Positions 1-5,908 of a stretch of DNA of 8,642 nucleotides are shown piece by piece. A model generated the notes under the pieces. That model ran no database searches. It saw only the letters and a program-made list of their open reading frames with translations, and was not told the origin of the DNA. How positions within the stretch are numbered: the stretch's first letter is position 1; each line of letters begins with the position of its first letter. Position numbers and translations under genes: made by a program. Origin of the DNA: Hydrogenophaga sp. (GTDB lineage: Bacteria > Pseudomonadota > Gammaproteobacteria > Burkholderiales > Burkholderiaceae_C); contig JAGXRS010000354.1 in the NCBI GenBank assembly GCA_018335615.1, positions 1-8,642 of the forward strand. Reading direction: 5' to 3'.

Positions 1-466
1 CCAGCGGCTCGGTGGCGTCCAGCCGCAGCACGCCGGGTTCCTGCGCCGGGCTCTCCAGCGTGGCGAACTGGCTGGCCACCAGGCTCACCGGGAACAGGTG
101 CGCCGGGCGTGAACCCACCCGCTCGCGGGCCTGCTCTTCGGTGAGATCGAGAAAGGCGAAGCGCAGGCCCGGCACGGCGGCGCGCAAGCGGTCACGGTAG
201 CGCTGTCTCAAGGCCGAGCAGGTCAGCACCACGCCCCCGGTGTGCGCCTGCAACTCGCTGGCCAGCGTGTCGAGCCAGGCCTCGCGGTCGCTGTCCTCCA
301 GGGGGGTACCGCTGCGCATCTTGTTGATATTCATGGGGGGATGGAAATCATCACCCTCCAGCAGCGGCACACCCAGCGCCGCGGCGCAATGCTGCCCGAG
401 GCTGGACTTGCCGCAGCCAGCCACGCCCATCACGACGAGAAAGGGTGCATCGGACGAAGAAAACAT
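1..466 (-). CDS. gntK: Gluconokinase, partial (C-terminus beyond the left edge)
   Basis: Phosphorylates D-gluconate with ATP to 6-phosphogluconate in the cytoplasm, feeding the Entner-Doudoroff and pentose phosphate routes. Translating the minus strand from the ATG at 466-464 gives 155 residues with no stop before the window edge. A P-loop, GVAGCGKSS, lies at residues 14-22 (Lys20, Ser21). It is followed by the gluconokinase signature GDDFHPPMNINKM (38-50), the SGTPLEDSDREAWL stretch (52-65), the CSALRQRYRD segment (83-92), and HLFPVSLVASQFATLE (123-138). The family is usually about 165-175 residues, so roughly 10-20 are missing. It diverges from a GntR-type repressor gene and carries an operator-like palindrome just upstream of its start and another inside it. 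The ribosome binding site is weak (GGGA about 12 nt upstream). Shikimate kinase is the nearest alternative fold, but the HPPMN motif and the repressor next door argue for gluconokinase. Confidence 0.93.
   Translation of the reverse strand, partial: MFSSSDAPFLVVMGVAGCGKSSLGQHCAAALGVPLLEGDDFHPPMNINKMRSGTPLEDSDREAWLDTLASELQAHTGGVVLTCSALRQRYRDRLRAAVPGLRFAFLDLTEEQARERVGSRPAHLFPVSLVASQFATLESPAQEPGVLRLDATEPL
196..207. promoter_or_regulatory. Operator-like palindrome inside gntK (site C)
   Basis: GGTAGCGCTGTC fits the pattern GRYAGCGCTRYC shared with two sites in the gntK-gntR gap. It lies within gntK codons for Arg87-Tyr90, a conserved part of the enzyme, so coincidence is possible. Arg87 uses AGA, the only AGA/AGG among the 12 visible arginine codons of the gene, and that codon supplies the outer GA of the palindrome. 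The centre (201.5) is 273 bp from the centre of the site next to the gntK start. A role as an auxiliary operator is inferred. Confidence 0.45.
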
Positions 467-468
467 TT

Positions 469-480
469 GGTAGCGCTATC
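469..480. promoter_or_regulatory. Probable GntR operator at gntK (site A)
   Basis: GGTAGCGCTATC is a near-perfect palindrome centred on a CG step at 474.5, two bases upstream of the gntK ATG on the minus strand. LacI-family hinge helices intercalate at a central CG step, which fits. The TAGCGCT core also matches the site I recall being reported for Pseudomonas GntR. Bound repressor would sit just downstream of the proposed gntK transcription start and over the translation start region, blocking expression in the absence of gluconate. Binding itself is inferred. Confidence 0.72.
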
Positions 481-491
481 CCAACTCGATC

Positions 492-520
492 AAAAAATCA
501 GGCGTGGCAACGAGGGTCAA
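492..520 (-). promoter_or_regulatory. Candidate gntK promoter
   Basis: Reading the minus strand, TTGACC (520-515) is followed after 17 nt by TTTTTT (497-492), preceded by TG one base upstream as in an extended -10. The -35 is good (5 of 6) and the -10 is poor (3 of 6). The start point would be near 485, immediately before the operator at 469-480, so a repressor there would act as a block downstream of the start. Tentative. Confidence 0.35.
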
Positions 521-558
521 TCAAGGTGCGGGCTGCCAGCCTGTCGGGTTCTCGAGCG

Positions 559-587
559 TTGCGAAACGACTCGGACAGCGCTATCCT
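559..587 (+). promoter_or_regulatory. Candidate gntR promoter, overlapped by an operator
   Basis: TTGCGA (559-564) and TATCCT (582-587) are separated by exactly 17 nt and each matches the sigma-70 consensus at 4 of 6 positions. Transcription would begin near 594, leaving a leader of about 30 nt before the TTG at 624. The -10 overlaps the palindrome at 574-585, which would give autorepression. Confidence 0.5.
574..585. promoter_or_regulatory. Probable GntR operator at gntR (site B)
   Basis: GACAGCGCTATC, extending to GG and C on the outside, is a palindrome centred at 579.5 that covers the proposed -10 of gntR. Its centre is 105 bp from that of site A, which is ten helical turns at 10.5 bp per turn, a geometry that favours one repressor tetramer or two dimers bridging both sites. 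It matches the GRYAGCGCTRYC pattern shared by all three sites. Confidence 0.7.
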
Positions 588-623
588 ACGCACATCGCCC
601 CACCTCTCCATCAGGGAAAACCC

Positions 624-1649
624 TTGACCGCTTCCGAACGCAAACGCCGCCCCAGCGGCCGCACCACCCTCAGCGACGTGGCCCGCTCCGCCGAGGTGAG
701 CCCCATCACCGCCTCGCGTGCGCTGCGCGGCGAACGCGGCGTGGCGGCCGAGCTGGTGGAGCGGGTGAAGCGCGCCGCCGCCGAGCTGGGCTATGTGCCG
801 GACCCGGCCGCCCGCGCGCTGGCCTCGCAGCGCAGCACGCAGGTGCCCGTGCTGGTGCCGCTGCTGTCGAACGCCCTGTTCGTCGATGTGCTGGAAGCCA
901 TTCACGCCACCCTGCTGCCGCACGGCTACCAGACCCTGATCGGGGTGACGCATTACGAGCCACAGGAAGAAGAGCAGCTGCTGCGCAGCTACCTGGCCCA
1001 CCGCCCGGCCGGCCTGCTGCTCACCGGCTTCGACCGCACGGAAGCAGCCCGCCAGCTCATCGCCGGCAGCGGGGTGCCCTGCGTGCACCTGATGGAACTC
1101 ACGCCCGCGCCCGGCGTGTACTGCGTCGGCTTCTCGCAGCAGGACGCGGGCCACGCCATCACCGCGCACCTGCTGCAGCGCGGTCGCCAGCGCATTGCCT
1201 TCGTGGCGGCCCAGCTCGACCCGCGCACGATGCAGCGCGCCGAGGGCTACCGCCGTTGCCTGCGCCAGCACGGCGTGTACGACCCGCGGCTGGAGTTGCT
1301 GAGCCCGCAGCCCTCGTCGATGCGGCTCGGTGGTGAGCTGCTGGAAGAGCTGCTGCGCACCCGCCCCGAGATCGACGCCGTGTTCTTCTGCAACGACGAC
1401 CTGGCCCAGGGCGGGCTGCTGGCTGCCCTGCGCCTGCAGATCGCGGTGCCTGATCGCCTGGCCATGGCCGGCTTCAACGACCTGGCGGGCAGCGACCTCA
1501 TGGTGCCGCCGCTGACCACCGTTCGCACGCCGCGTCGCGCCATGGGCGAGGCCAGCGCGCAGATGCTGCTGAGCCTGATGCGCGGGGAAACGCCAGCCGT
1601 GCACTCGCTGAACCTGGGCTTCGAGCTGATGGCGCGCGGCAGCAGCTGA
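624..1649 (+). CDS. gntR: LacI-family transcriptional repressor, GntR (gluconate) type
   Basis: A sugar-acid-responsive repressor of 341 residues, normal for LacI proteins. An N-terminal helix-turn-helix (about residues 14-38, TTLSDVARSAEVSPITASRA) is followed by the hinge (PDPAARALAS, 59-68; Leu66 would be the intercalating leucine) and a periplasmic-binding-protein-like effector domain. Stretches such as SNALFVDVLEAIHATLLPHGYQT, FFCNDDLAQGG and MAGFNDLAGSDLM closely resemble E. coli GntR, so gluconate or 6-phosphogluconate is the probable effector (inference). The start chosen is TTG at 624, with AGGGA at 613-617 six bases upstream. A GTG at 504 keeps the frame open, but it would precede the proposed promoter and run through an operator, adding 40 residues unlike the family. 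It is divergent from gntK and likely autoregulated. Recognition-helix positions equivalent to LacI Tyr17-Gln18 are Pro27-Ile28. Confidence 0.9.
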   Translation: MTASERKRRPSGRTTLSDVARSAEVSPITASRALRGERGVAAELVERVKRAAAELGYVPDPAARALASQRSTQVPVLVPLLSNALFVDVLEAIHATLLPHGYQTLIGVTHYEPQEEEQLLRSYLAHRPAGLLLTGFDRTEAARQLIAGSGVPCVHLMELTPAPGVYCVGFSQQDAGHAITAHLLQRGRQRIAFVAAQLDPRTMQRAEGYRRCLRQHGVYDPRLELLSPQPSSMRLGGELLEELLRTRPEIDAVFFCNDDLAQGGLLAALRLQIAVPDRLAMAGFNDLAGSDLMVPPLTTVRTPRRAMGEASAQMLLSLMRGETPAVHSLNLGFELMARGSS

Positions 1650-1680
1650 AGCGATGCCACGGGCATGACATGGATCAGAC

Positions 1681-1705
1681 AAGCGCCCGATCGGGCTTCC
1701 GTTTT
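1681..1705 (+). terminator. Weak candidate terminator or palindrome after gntR
   Basis: GCCCGATCGGGC (1685-1696) is a perfect 12-bp palindrome flanked by AAG on the left and TT on the right, then CCG and a run of four T. It could fold as a short stem with a GATC loop and act as a weak terminator for gntR. Equally, it may be a protein-binding palindrome upstream of the dehydrogenase promoter. The stem is too short for a firm call. Confidence 0.3.
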
Positions 1706-1718
1706 GCGCGGGCCTGCG

Positions 1719-1724
1719 TAGACT
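1719..1724 (+). promoter_or_regulatory. Candidate -10 element of the alcohol dehydrogenase gene
   Basis: TAGACT lies about 65 nt upstream of the dehydrogenase ATG, with no convincing -35 hexamer at the right distance (TTCCGT at 1697-1702, spacing 16, is weak). A -10 without a -35 would suit a stationary-phase sigma factor. The same TAGRCTGG string occurs upstream of chaB. Tentative. Confidence 0.25.
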
Positions 1725-1788
1725 GGAGCGTGACGCTGCAGCACCGTCGGCGTCATCTGTTCAGCCTTCCCGTGCAAAGGAGACACCC

Positions 1789-2889
1789 ATGACGCGCATG
1801 ATGCAAGCCGCCGTTTTCATCGAGCCCGGCCGGATCGAACTGACCGACAAGCCCATCCCCGACGTGGGGCCGAACGATGCGCTCATCCGCATCACCACCA
1901 CCACCATCTGCGGCACGGACGTGCACATCCTCAAGGGCGAATACCCCGTGGCCCGCGGCCTGACCGTGGGGCACGAACCCGTGGGCGTGATCGAGAAGCT
2001 GGGCAGTGCGGTGCAGGGTTACACCGAAGGACAGCGCGTGATCGCAGGCGCCATCTGCCCCAACTTCAATTCGTACGCGGCGCAGGACGGCGTGGCTTCG
2101 CAGGACGGCAGCTACCTGGTGGCGGCCGGCATGTGCGGCTGCCACGGGTACAAGGCCACCGCCGGCTGGCGCTTTGGCAACCTCATTGACGGCACGCAGG
2201 CCGAATACGTGCTGGTGCCCGACGCGCAGGCCAACCTCGCGCCCATTCCCGACGGCCTGTCAGACGAAGAGGTGCTGATGTGCCCGGACATCATGTCGAC
2301 CGGTTTTGCGGGCGCCGAAAACGCCAACATCAAGATCGGCGACACGGTGGCGGTGTTCGCGCAAGGTCCCATCGGGCTGTGCGCCACCGCCGGGGCCAAG
2401 CTGCGCGGCGCCAGCACCATCATCGCGGTGGATGGCAACGACCACCGGCTGGAGATGGCGCGCCGCCTGGGCGCCGACGTGGTGCTCAATTACAACCGCT
2501 GCGACGTGGTGGACGAGATCATGAAGCTCACCGGCGGCCGCGGGGTGGACGCCTCCATTGAGGCGCTGGGCCTGCAACTCACCTTCGAGCAGGCGCTGCG
2601 CGTCATCAAGCCCGGCGGCACCCTGTCCAGCCTGGGCGTGTACTCCTCCGACCTGACGATTCCGCTGGGCGCCTTCGCCGCCGGCCTGGGCGACCACAAG
2701 ATCAACACCGCGCTGTGCCCCGGCGGCAAGGAGCGCATGCGTCGGCTCATGAACGTGCTGGCCTCGGGCCGGCTGGACTTGAAGCCGCTGGTGACGCACC
2801 ACTACAAACTGGGTGACATCGTGGCCGCCTACGACCTGTTCTCGAACCAGCGCGACGGGGTGCTGAAAGTCGCCATCAAACCCGGTTGA
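1789..2889 (+). CDS. Zinc-dependent medium-chain alcohol dehydrogenase, secondary-alcohol type
   Basis: Cytoplasmic oxidoreductase of 366 residues interconverting alcohols and ketones or aldehydes with a nicotinamide cofactor. The GroES-like N-terminal half carries the catalytic zinc ligands Cys41 (CGTDVH), His62-Glu63 (GHEP) and Asp167 (PDIMSTGF), the same C/H/E/D set as Clostridium beijerinckii secondary alcohol dehydrogenase. The regions AGWRFGN, PDIMSTGFAGAE and LCPGGKERM also align with that enzyme. The four-cysteine structural zinc loop of horse-liver-type enzymes is absent. The Rossmann domain has AQGPIGL (191-197) and, at the end of the second strand, Asp215 (IIAVDGND), which normally selects NAD over NADP. 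AAAGGAG at 1776-1782 sits six bases before the ATG; a second ATG three codons on is possible. It stands alone between gntR and the PBP gene. The physiological substrate cannot be read from the sequence. Confidence 0.9.
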   Translation: MTRMMQAAVFIEPGRIELTDKPIPDVGPNDALIRITTTTICGTDVHILKGEYPVARGLTVGHEPVGVIEKLGSAVQGYTEGQRVIAGAICPNFNSYAAQDGVASQDGSYLVAAGMCGCHGYKATAGWRFGNLIDGTQAEYVLVPDAQANLAPIPDGLSDEEVLMCPDIMSTGFAGAENANIKIGDTVAVFAQGPIGLCATAGAKLRGASTIIAVDGNDHRLEMARRLGADVVLNYNRCDVVDEIMKLTGGRGVDASIEALGLQLTFEQALRVIKPGGTLSSLGVYSSDLTIPLGAFAAGLGDHKINTALCPGGKERMRRLMNVLASGRLDLKPLVTHHYKLGDIVAAYDLFSNQRDGVLKVAIKPG

Positions 2890-2905
2890 TCGCGCGCTGG
2901 GGAGA

Positions 2906-2935
2906 CTCGGACGGGCCGCTGGCGGCCCCCCCGAG
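2906..2935. repeat. Long GC-rich hairpin after the dehydrogenase gene
   Basis: CTCGG (2906-2910) and GGGCCGC (2913-2919) pair with GCGGCCC (2922-2928) and CCGAG (2931-2935), giving a 12-bp imperfect stem with a 2x2 internal mismatch and a tiny loop, starting 17 bases past the stop codon. No T run follows, so it is not a standard intrinsic terminator. It could stop exonuclease decay of the upstream mRNA or be one copy of a dispersed REP-like element. Only one copy is present in this window. Confidence 0.5.
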
Positions 2936-2992
2936 CCAGCCACACCCGGTTACAAGCCATCCGGCGGGCCGGGTACCCGCTTCACACGTGGC

Positions 2993-3005
2993 CGGGATAA
3001 TCCCG
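2993..3005 (+). promoter_or_regulatory. Palindrome containing a -10-like GATAAT next to the PBP start codon
   Basis: CGGGATAATCCCG is a perfect inverted repeat with 6-bp arms and a single central A, ending four bases before the ATG at 3009. GATAAT (2996-3001) matches the -10 consensus at 5 of 6 positions. If it is used, transcription would start at or next to the ATG, giving a leaderless or nearly leaderless message, consistent with the lack of a Shine-Dalgarno sequence. No good -35 is seen. The alternative is an RNA hairpin or protein site covering the ribosome entry region. Confidence 0.35.
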
Positions 3006-3008
3006 CCC

Positions 3009-5354
3009 ATGCCTTTGCCTGCCCTGCCCGCCCTGCGCCCCGCGCTTCTCGTCATTGCCGTGTCGGCAGCCGCCGCCACGGCCACGCTGCCCAGCGTCGC
3101 CGCCACCTTCGAACTGCCCCCGATCGACCGCATCGTCAACTACCAGCCCAAGCTGCCTTTGCAGGTATTCACGGCCGATGGCGTCGAGATCGCGCAGTTT
3201 GGCACGGAAAGACGCGAATTCGTTCCGCTCTCGCGCACCCCCAAGCGCTTGCAGGACGCGGTCTTGTCGGTCGAGGACGCCCGTTTCCACGAGCATTCGG
3301 GCGTCGACCCGGTGGGCATGGCGCGCGCTGCGGTGGCCATGCTCACGGGTGGCCGCAAGCAAGGGGCTTCCACCATCACGCAGCAGCTGGTGCGCACCAT
3401 GCTGCTCACCCGGGAATTCACCGCCGAGCGCAAGGCCAAGGAAATCCTGCTGGCACTGAGGGTGGAACAGGCCCTGTCCAAGGAACGCATTCTGGAGGTC
3501 TACCTCAACGAAATTTTCCTGGGCCAGCGGGCGTATGGTTTTGCCGCCGCGGCACAGACCTACTTCGGCAAGCGGCTGGACCAGCTGTCGCTGGCCGAAA
3601 CCGCCATGCTCGCCGGACTGCCACAGAACCCCTATTACGCCAACCCAGTGGCCAACTTTGACCGCGCGGTTCAGCGCCAGCGCGTGGTGCTGGAGCGCAT
3701 GCGTGCCACCGGTGCCATCACCGAGCAGCAGCTCGCCGCGGCCAAAGCAGAAAAGCTGCAGTTGCGCCCGCCCGGGCAGCGCAGCGTGCACGCAGCCCAT
3801 GTGGCCGAGATGGCGCGCCGCGCCGTGGTGGAGCGATTCGGCACCGAGGCCTATTCCACCGGCCTGCGCGTGACCACCTCCTTGCGCGCCGCCGAGCAGC
3901 GCGCGGCACACGAGGCGGTACAGCGGGGCGTGATGGCCTTTGACCGGCGCGGCACCTGGCGCGGTCCGGAGGACTTCGAAGCCTTGCCCGAGGGCAGCGG
4001 AGCCGAACTGGAACGCGCGGCGGCGCAGGCCCTGAAGGACCACCGCGACGACGAAACCCTGCGTGTGGGTATCGTGCTGGCCGCCAGCGCCCAGTCCCTT
4101 CAGGTGCAACTGGCCTCCGGCGAACGGGTGAATGTGGAGGGCGAGGGCCTGCGGTGGGCGCAGCGCGGCCTGGACCCGAAGGCCAAGGCGCCGTTGAAAC
4201 TGCAGCGCGGTTCGGTGGTGCGGGTGATGGCCCCGCCGGCCGGCGCCAAGGGCAAGGGCTGGGCCATCGCCCAGTGGCCCGAGGCGGAGGCCGCGCTCGT
4301 GGCCATGGACAGCCAGACGGGCCGCGTGCGCGCGCTGGTGGGCGGGTTCGATTTCACCCGGCAACCCTTCAACCACGTCACGCAGAGCTGGCGCCAGCCG
4401 GGCTCGGCCTTCAAGCCATTCGCGTACTCCGCGGCACTGGAAGACCGGATGATGCCCGCCACCCTGGTGGACGACCTGCCCTTCACCGCCGCCAACGGCT
4501 GGAGCCCTGGCAACAGCAGCGGCGCTGGCAGCGGGCCGATCACGGTGCGCGAGGCCATGACACGATCGAGCAACCTGGTGAGCGTGCGCGTGCTGCAGCA
4601 GGTGGGCACGCAGCGCACCCGCGACTGGGCCACGCGTTTCGGCATCGATGCCCAGCGCCAGCCCGACAACCTCACACTGGCACTGGGCACCGGGCTGGTG
4701 ACGCCGATGCAAATGGCGCGCGGCTATGCGACGCTGGCCAACGGCGGCTGGCGCGTGAACCCGGTGGTGGTCGAGAAGATCACCGACGCCCAGGGCAAGG
4801 TGCTGTTCGAAGCTCCGCCGCCCGAGCCCCTGACGGAGGCCAACCGCGCCATCCCCGAACGCAACGCCTTCGTCATGAACAGCTTGCTCAACGACGTCAC
4901 GCGCAGCGGCACCGCCGCGCGCGCGCAGGCACAGCTCAAGCGCACCGACCTGTACGGCAAGACCGGCACCACGAACGACGTGGTGGATGCCTGGTTCGTC
5001 GGCTACCACCCCAGCCTGGCCACCGCGGTCTGGATGGGCCATGGCACGCCGCGCAGCCTGGGCGACCGCGAATCGGGCGGGCGAGTGGCGCTGCCGATCT
5101 GGATCGACTTCATGGGTGCGGCGCTCAAGGGCGTGCCGGTGGCCGCGCCGCCCGAGCCGCCGAGCGGGCTGGTGCACCACAACGGCGACTGGCTCTACAG
5201 CGAGTGGCTCCAGGGTGGCTGGGTGGCCAGCGTATCGGATGCCGAGGGGGTTCGCATGGCCGCACCGCCACTGCCCCCCGCCGCCCCGCTGGAAGACGAA
5301 CCCATCCGCCCGCGCAACCTGCTCGAACTGCTGCAGGGCATCGGCCTGCGCTGA
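3009..5354 (+). CDS. Class A penicillin-binding protein, PBP1A type (bifunctional transglycosylase/transpeptidase)
   Basis: A 781-residue inner-membrane enzyme with its catalytic domains in the periplasm; it polymerises lipid II glycan strands and cross-links their peptides. A hydrophobic N-terminal segment (about residues 11-32) is the membrane anchor. The GT51 domain follows: SVEDARFHEHSG (87-98, catalytic Glu89), GASTITQQLVR (119-129), RKAKEILLALRVE (141-153), ILEVYLNEIFLGQRAYGF (161-178) and LSLAETAMLAGLPQNP (193-208). An OB-like insert spans about 345-425. The transpeptidase domain has SAFK (466-469, nucleophile Ser466), SSN (520-522) and KTGT (651-654). All key residues are intact. The start is the ATG at 3009, which puts the anchor at the N-terminus; no clear Shine-Dalgarno is present. 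An in-frame TTG at 2886 overlaps the dehydrogenase stop but would translate the hairpin region. With no pilus or aromatic-biosynthesis genes nearby, it may be a second PBP1A paralogue (inference). Confidence 0.93.
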   Translation: MPLPALPALRPALLVIAVSAAAATATLPSVAATFELPPIDRIVNYQPKLPLQVFTADGVEIAQFGTERREFVPLSRTPKRLQDAVLSVEDARFHEHSGVDPVGMARAAVAMLTGGRKQGASTITQQLVRTMLLTREFTAERKAKEILLALRVEQALSKERILEVYLNEIFLGQRAYGFAAAAQTYFGKRLDQLSLAETAMLAGLPQNPYYANPVANFDRAVQRQRVVLERMRATGAITEQQLAAAKAEKLQLRPPGQRSVHAAHVAEMARRAVVERFGTEAYSTGLRVTTSLRAAEQRAAHEAVQRGVMAFDRRGTWRGPEDFEALPEGSGAELERAAAQALKDHRDDETLRVGIVLAASAQSLQVQLASGERVNVEGEGLRWAQRGLDPKAKAPLKLQRGSVVRVMAPPAGAKGKGWAIAQWPEAEAALVAMDSQTGRVRALVGGFDFTRQPFNHVTQSWRQPGSAFKPFAYSAALEDRMMPATLVDDLPFTAANGWSPGNSSGAGSGPITVREAMTRSSNLVSVRVLQQVGTQRTRDWATRFGIDAQRQPDNLTLALGTGLVTPMQMARGYATLANGGWRVNPVVVEKITDAQGKVLFEAPPPEPLTEANRAIPERNAFVMNSLLNDVTRSGTAARAQAQLKRTDLYGKTGTTNDVVDAWFVGYHPSLATAVWMGHGTPRSLGDRESGGRVALPIWIDFMGAALKGVPVAAPPEPPSGLVHHNGDWLYSEWLQGGWVASVSDAEGVRMAAPPLPPAAPLEDEPIRPRNLLELLQGIGLR

Positions 5355-5524
5355 GCCGGCACCACCGCTTCAGGCCCCTTTCGGCCGAGACCGTCGGATT
5401 GCAGCCGTTCAGGCAGCGCCCGGCATGGGGCGCAGGGCGTCGTCCTGTGGCGCCCTCCAGTCGCACGGCGCGCTCCATCAACGCGACCGTGCGCCATCGA
5501 ACAAACACACACCGCGTTCGTCCC

Positions 5525-5530
5525 TAGGCT
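5525..5530 (+). promoter_or_regulatory. Candidate -10 element of chaB
   Basis: CTAGGCT (hexamer 5525-5530, with C just upstream) resembles the CTAYACT -10 of stationary-phase sigma promoters. No TTG-type -35 occurs 16-18 bases upstream. It lies about 52 nt before the chaB ATG, and the following GG repeats the TAGRCTGG string found before the dehydrogenase. The surrounding 228-bp gap (5355-5582) shows no other gene or clear terminator. Confidence 0.25.
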
Positions 5531-5582
5531 GGCAACTGTGTGGCGCCGCCCCTGCGCGCCGCACCGCCTCAGGAGCCCAGCC

Positions 5583-5834
5583 ATGCCCTATGCCCGCAAC
5601 GAAGACCTGCCGGACAACGTGACGCGGGTGCTGCCCGCGCACGCGCAGGACATCTACCGCGCGGCGTTCAACGAGGCCTGGGACCGCTACGCACGCCCGC
5701 AAGACCGCGAGGGTGACGCCAGCCGCGAGGAGACCGCTCACAAGGTGGCCTGGTCAGCGGTGAAGCAGAAGTACGAGAAACCTGCCGACCAAAAGACCGG
5801 CACCGATGCCGGCCAGTGGATCCCCAAAACCTGA
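5583..5834 (+). CDS. chaB: ChaB family protein
   Basis: A small 83-residue soluble protein of the ChaB family. It begins MPYARNEDLP and contains VLPAHAQDIYRAAFNEAWD (residues 17-35) and the near-invariant DASREETAHKVAWSAVKQKY (45-64), both very close to E. coli ChaB. ChaB was named as a regulator of the ChaA cation/proton antiporter; its biochemical role is poorly established and many homologues, like this one, sit away from chaA. AGGAG at 5571-5575 lies seven bases before the ATG. It is followed 74 bp downstream by a gamma-glutamyltransferase gene on the same strand, so co-transcription is plausible, with a small hairpin between them that may tune the ratio. Family assignment is firm; function is not. 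Confidence 0.93.
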   Translation: MPYARNEDLPDNVTRVLPAHAQDIYRAAFNEAWDRYARPQDREGDASREETAHKVAWSAVKQKYEKPADQKTGTDAGQWIPKT

Positions 5835-5850
5835 CGGGTGCCCACACCCG
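5835..5850 (+). other. Small hairpin in the chaB-ggt spacer
   Basis: CGGGTG (5835-5840), loop CCCA, CACCCG (5845-5850) forms a perfect 6-bp stem directly after the chaB stop codon. No T run follows, so it is more likely an mRNA-stabilising or attenuating structure than a full terminator. A second short palindrome, GCGGG-A-CCCGC, is at 5876-5886, just before the next ribosome binding site. Confidence 0.4.
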
Positions 5851-5908
5851 CACGCACCGAATCTGCACCCGCCCCGCGGGACCCGCATCCACCCCCAGGA
5901 GAGAAGCC

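Noticed and set aside
242..1336. A 364-codon plus-strand open frame across gntK and gntR
   Set aside because: It is antisense to gluconokinase and then out of frame with gntR. The translation is Arg/Ala-rich without motifs, and both strands already have well-supported genes there.
2886..3008. Extended PBP start at a TTG overlapping the dehydrogenase stop
   Set aside because: It would translate the GC-rich hairpin into 41 residues ahead of the membrane anchor, with no family precedent that I know of. ATG at 3009 fits better.
3242..3253. A further AGCGCT core inside the PBP gene
   Set aside because: The flanks are CCA/TGC and do not fit GRYAGCGCTRYC, so it is not counted as a repressor site.
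2982..5180. A 732-codon open frame on the minus strand opposite the PBP gene
   Set aside because: It is the shadow of a high-GC gene: low-complexity His/Gln/Arg/Ala/Gly-rich translation with no family resemblance, while the plus strand encodes every class A PBP motif.
5498..5518. Possible ECF-sigma promoter (CGAAC ... GTT) upstream of chaB
   Set aside because: The spacing is 13 bases instead of about 16, and only part of either element matches.
5478..5741. An 87-codon minus-strand open frame over the chaB promoter region
   Set aside because: It is largely antisense to chaB, with no recognisable domain and no convincing ribosome binding site.
5816..5908. Extended gamma-glutamyltransferase start inside the end of chaB
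   Set aside because: It places 31 polar residues before the lipoprotein signal. The ATG at 5909 has AGGAG seven bases upstream and gives a normal signal peptide.
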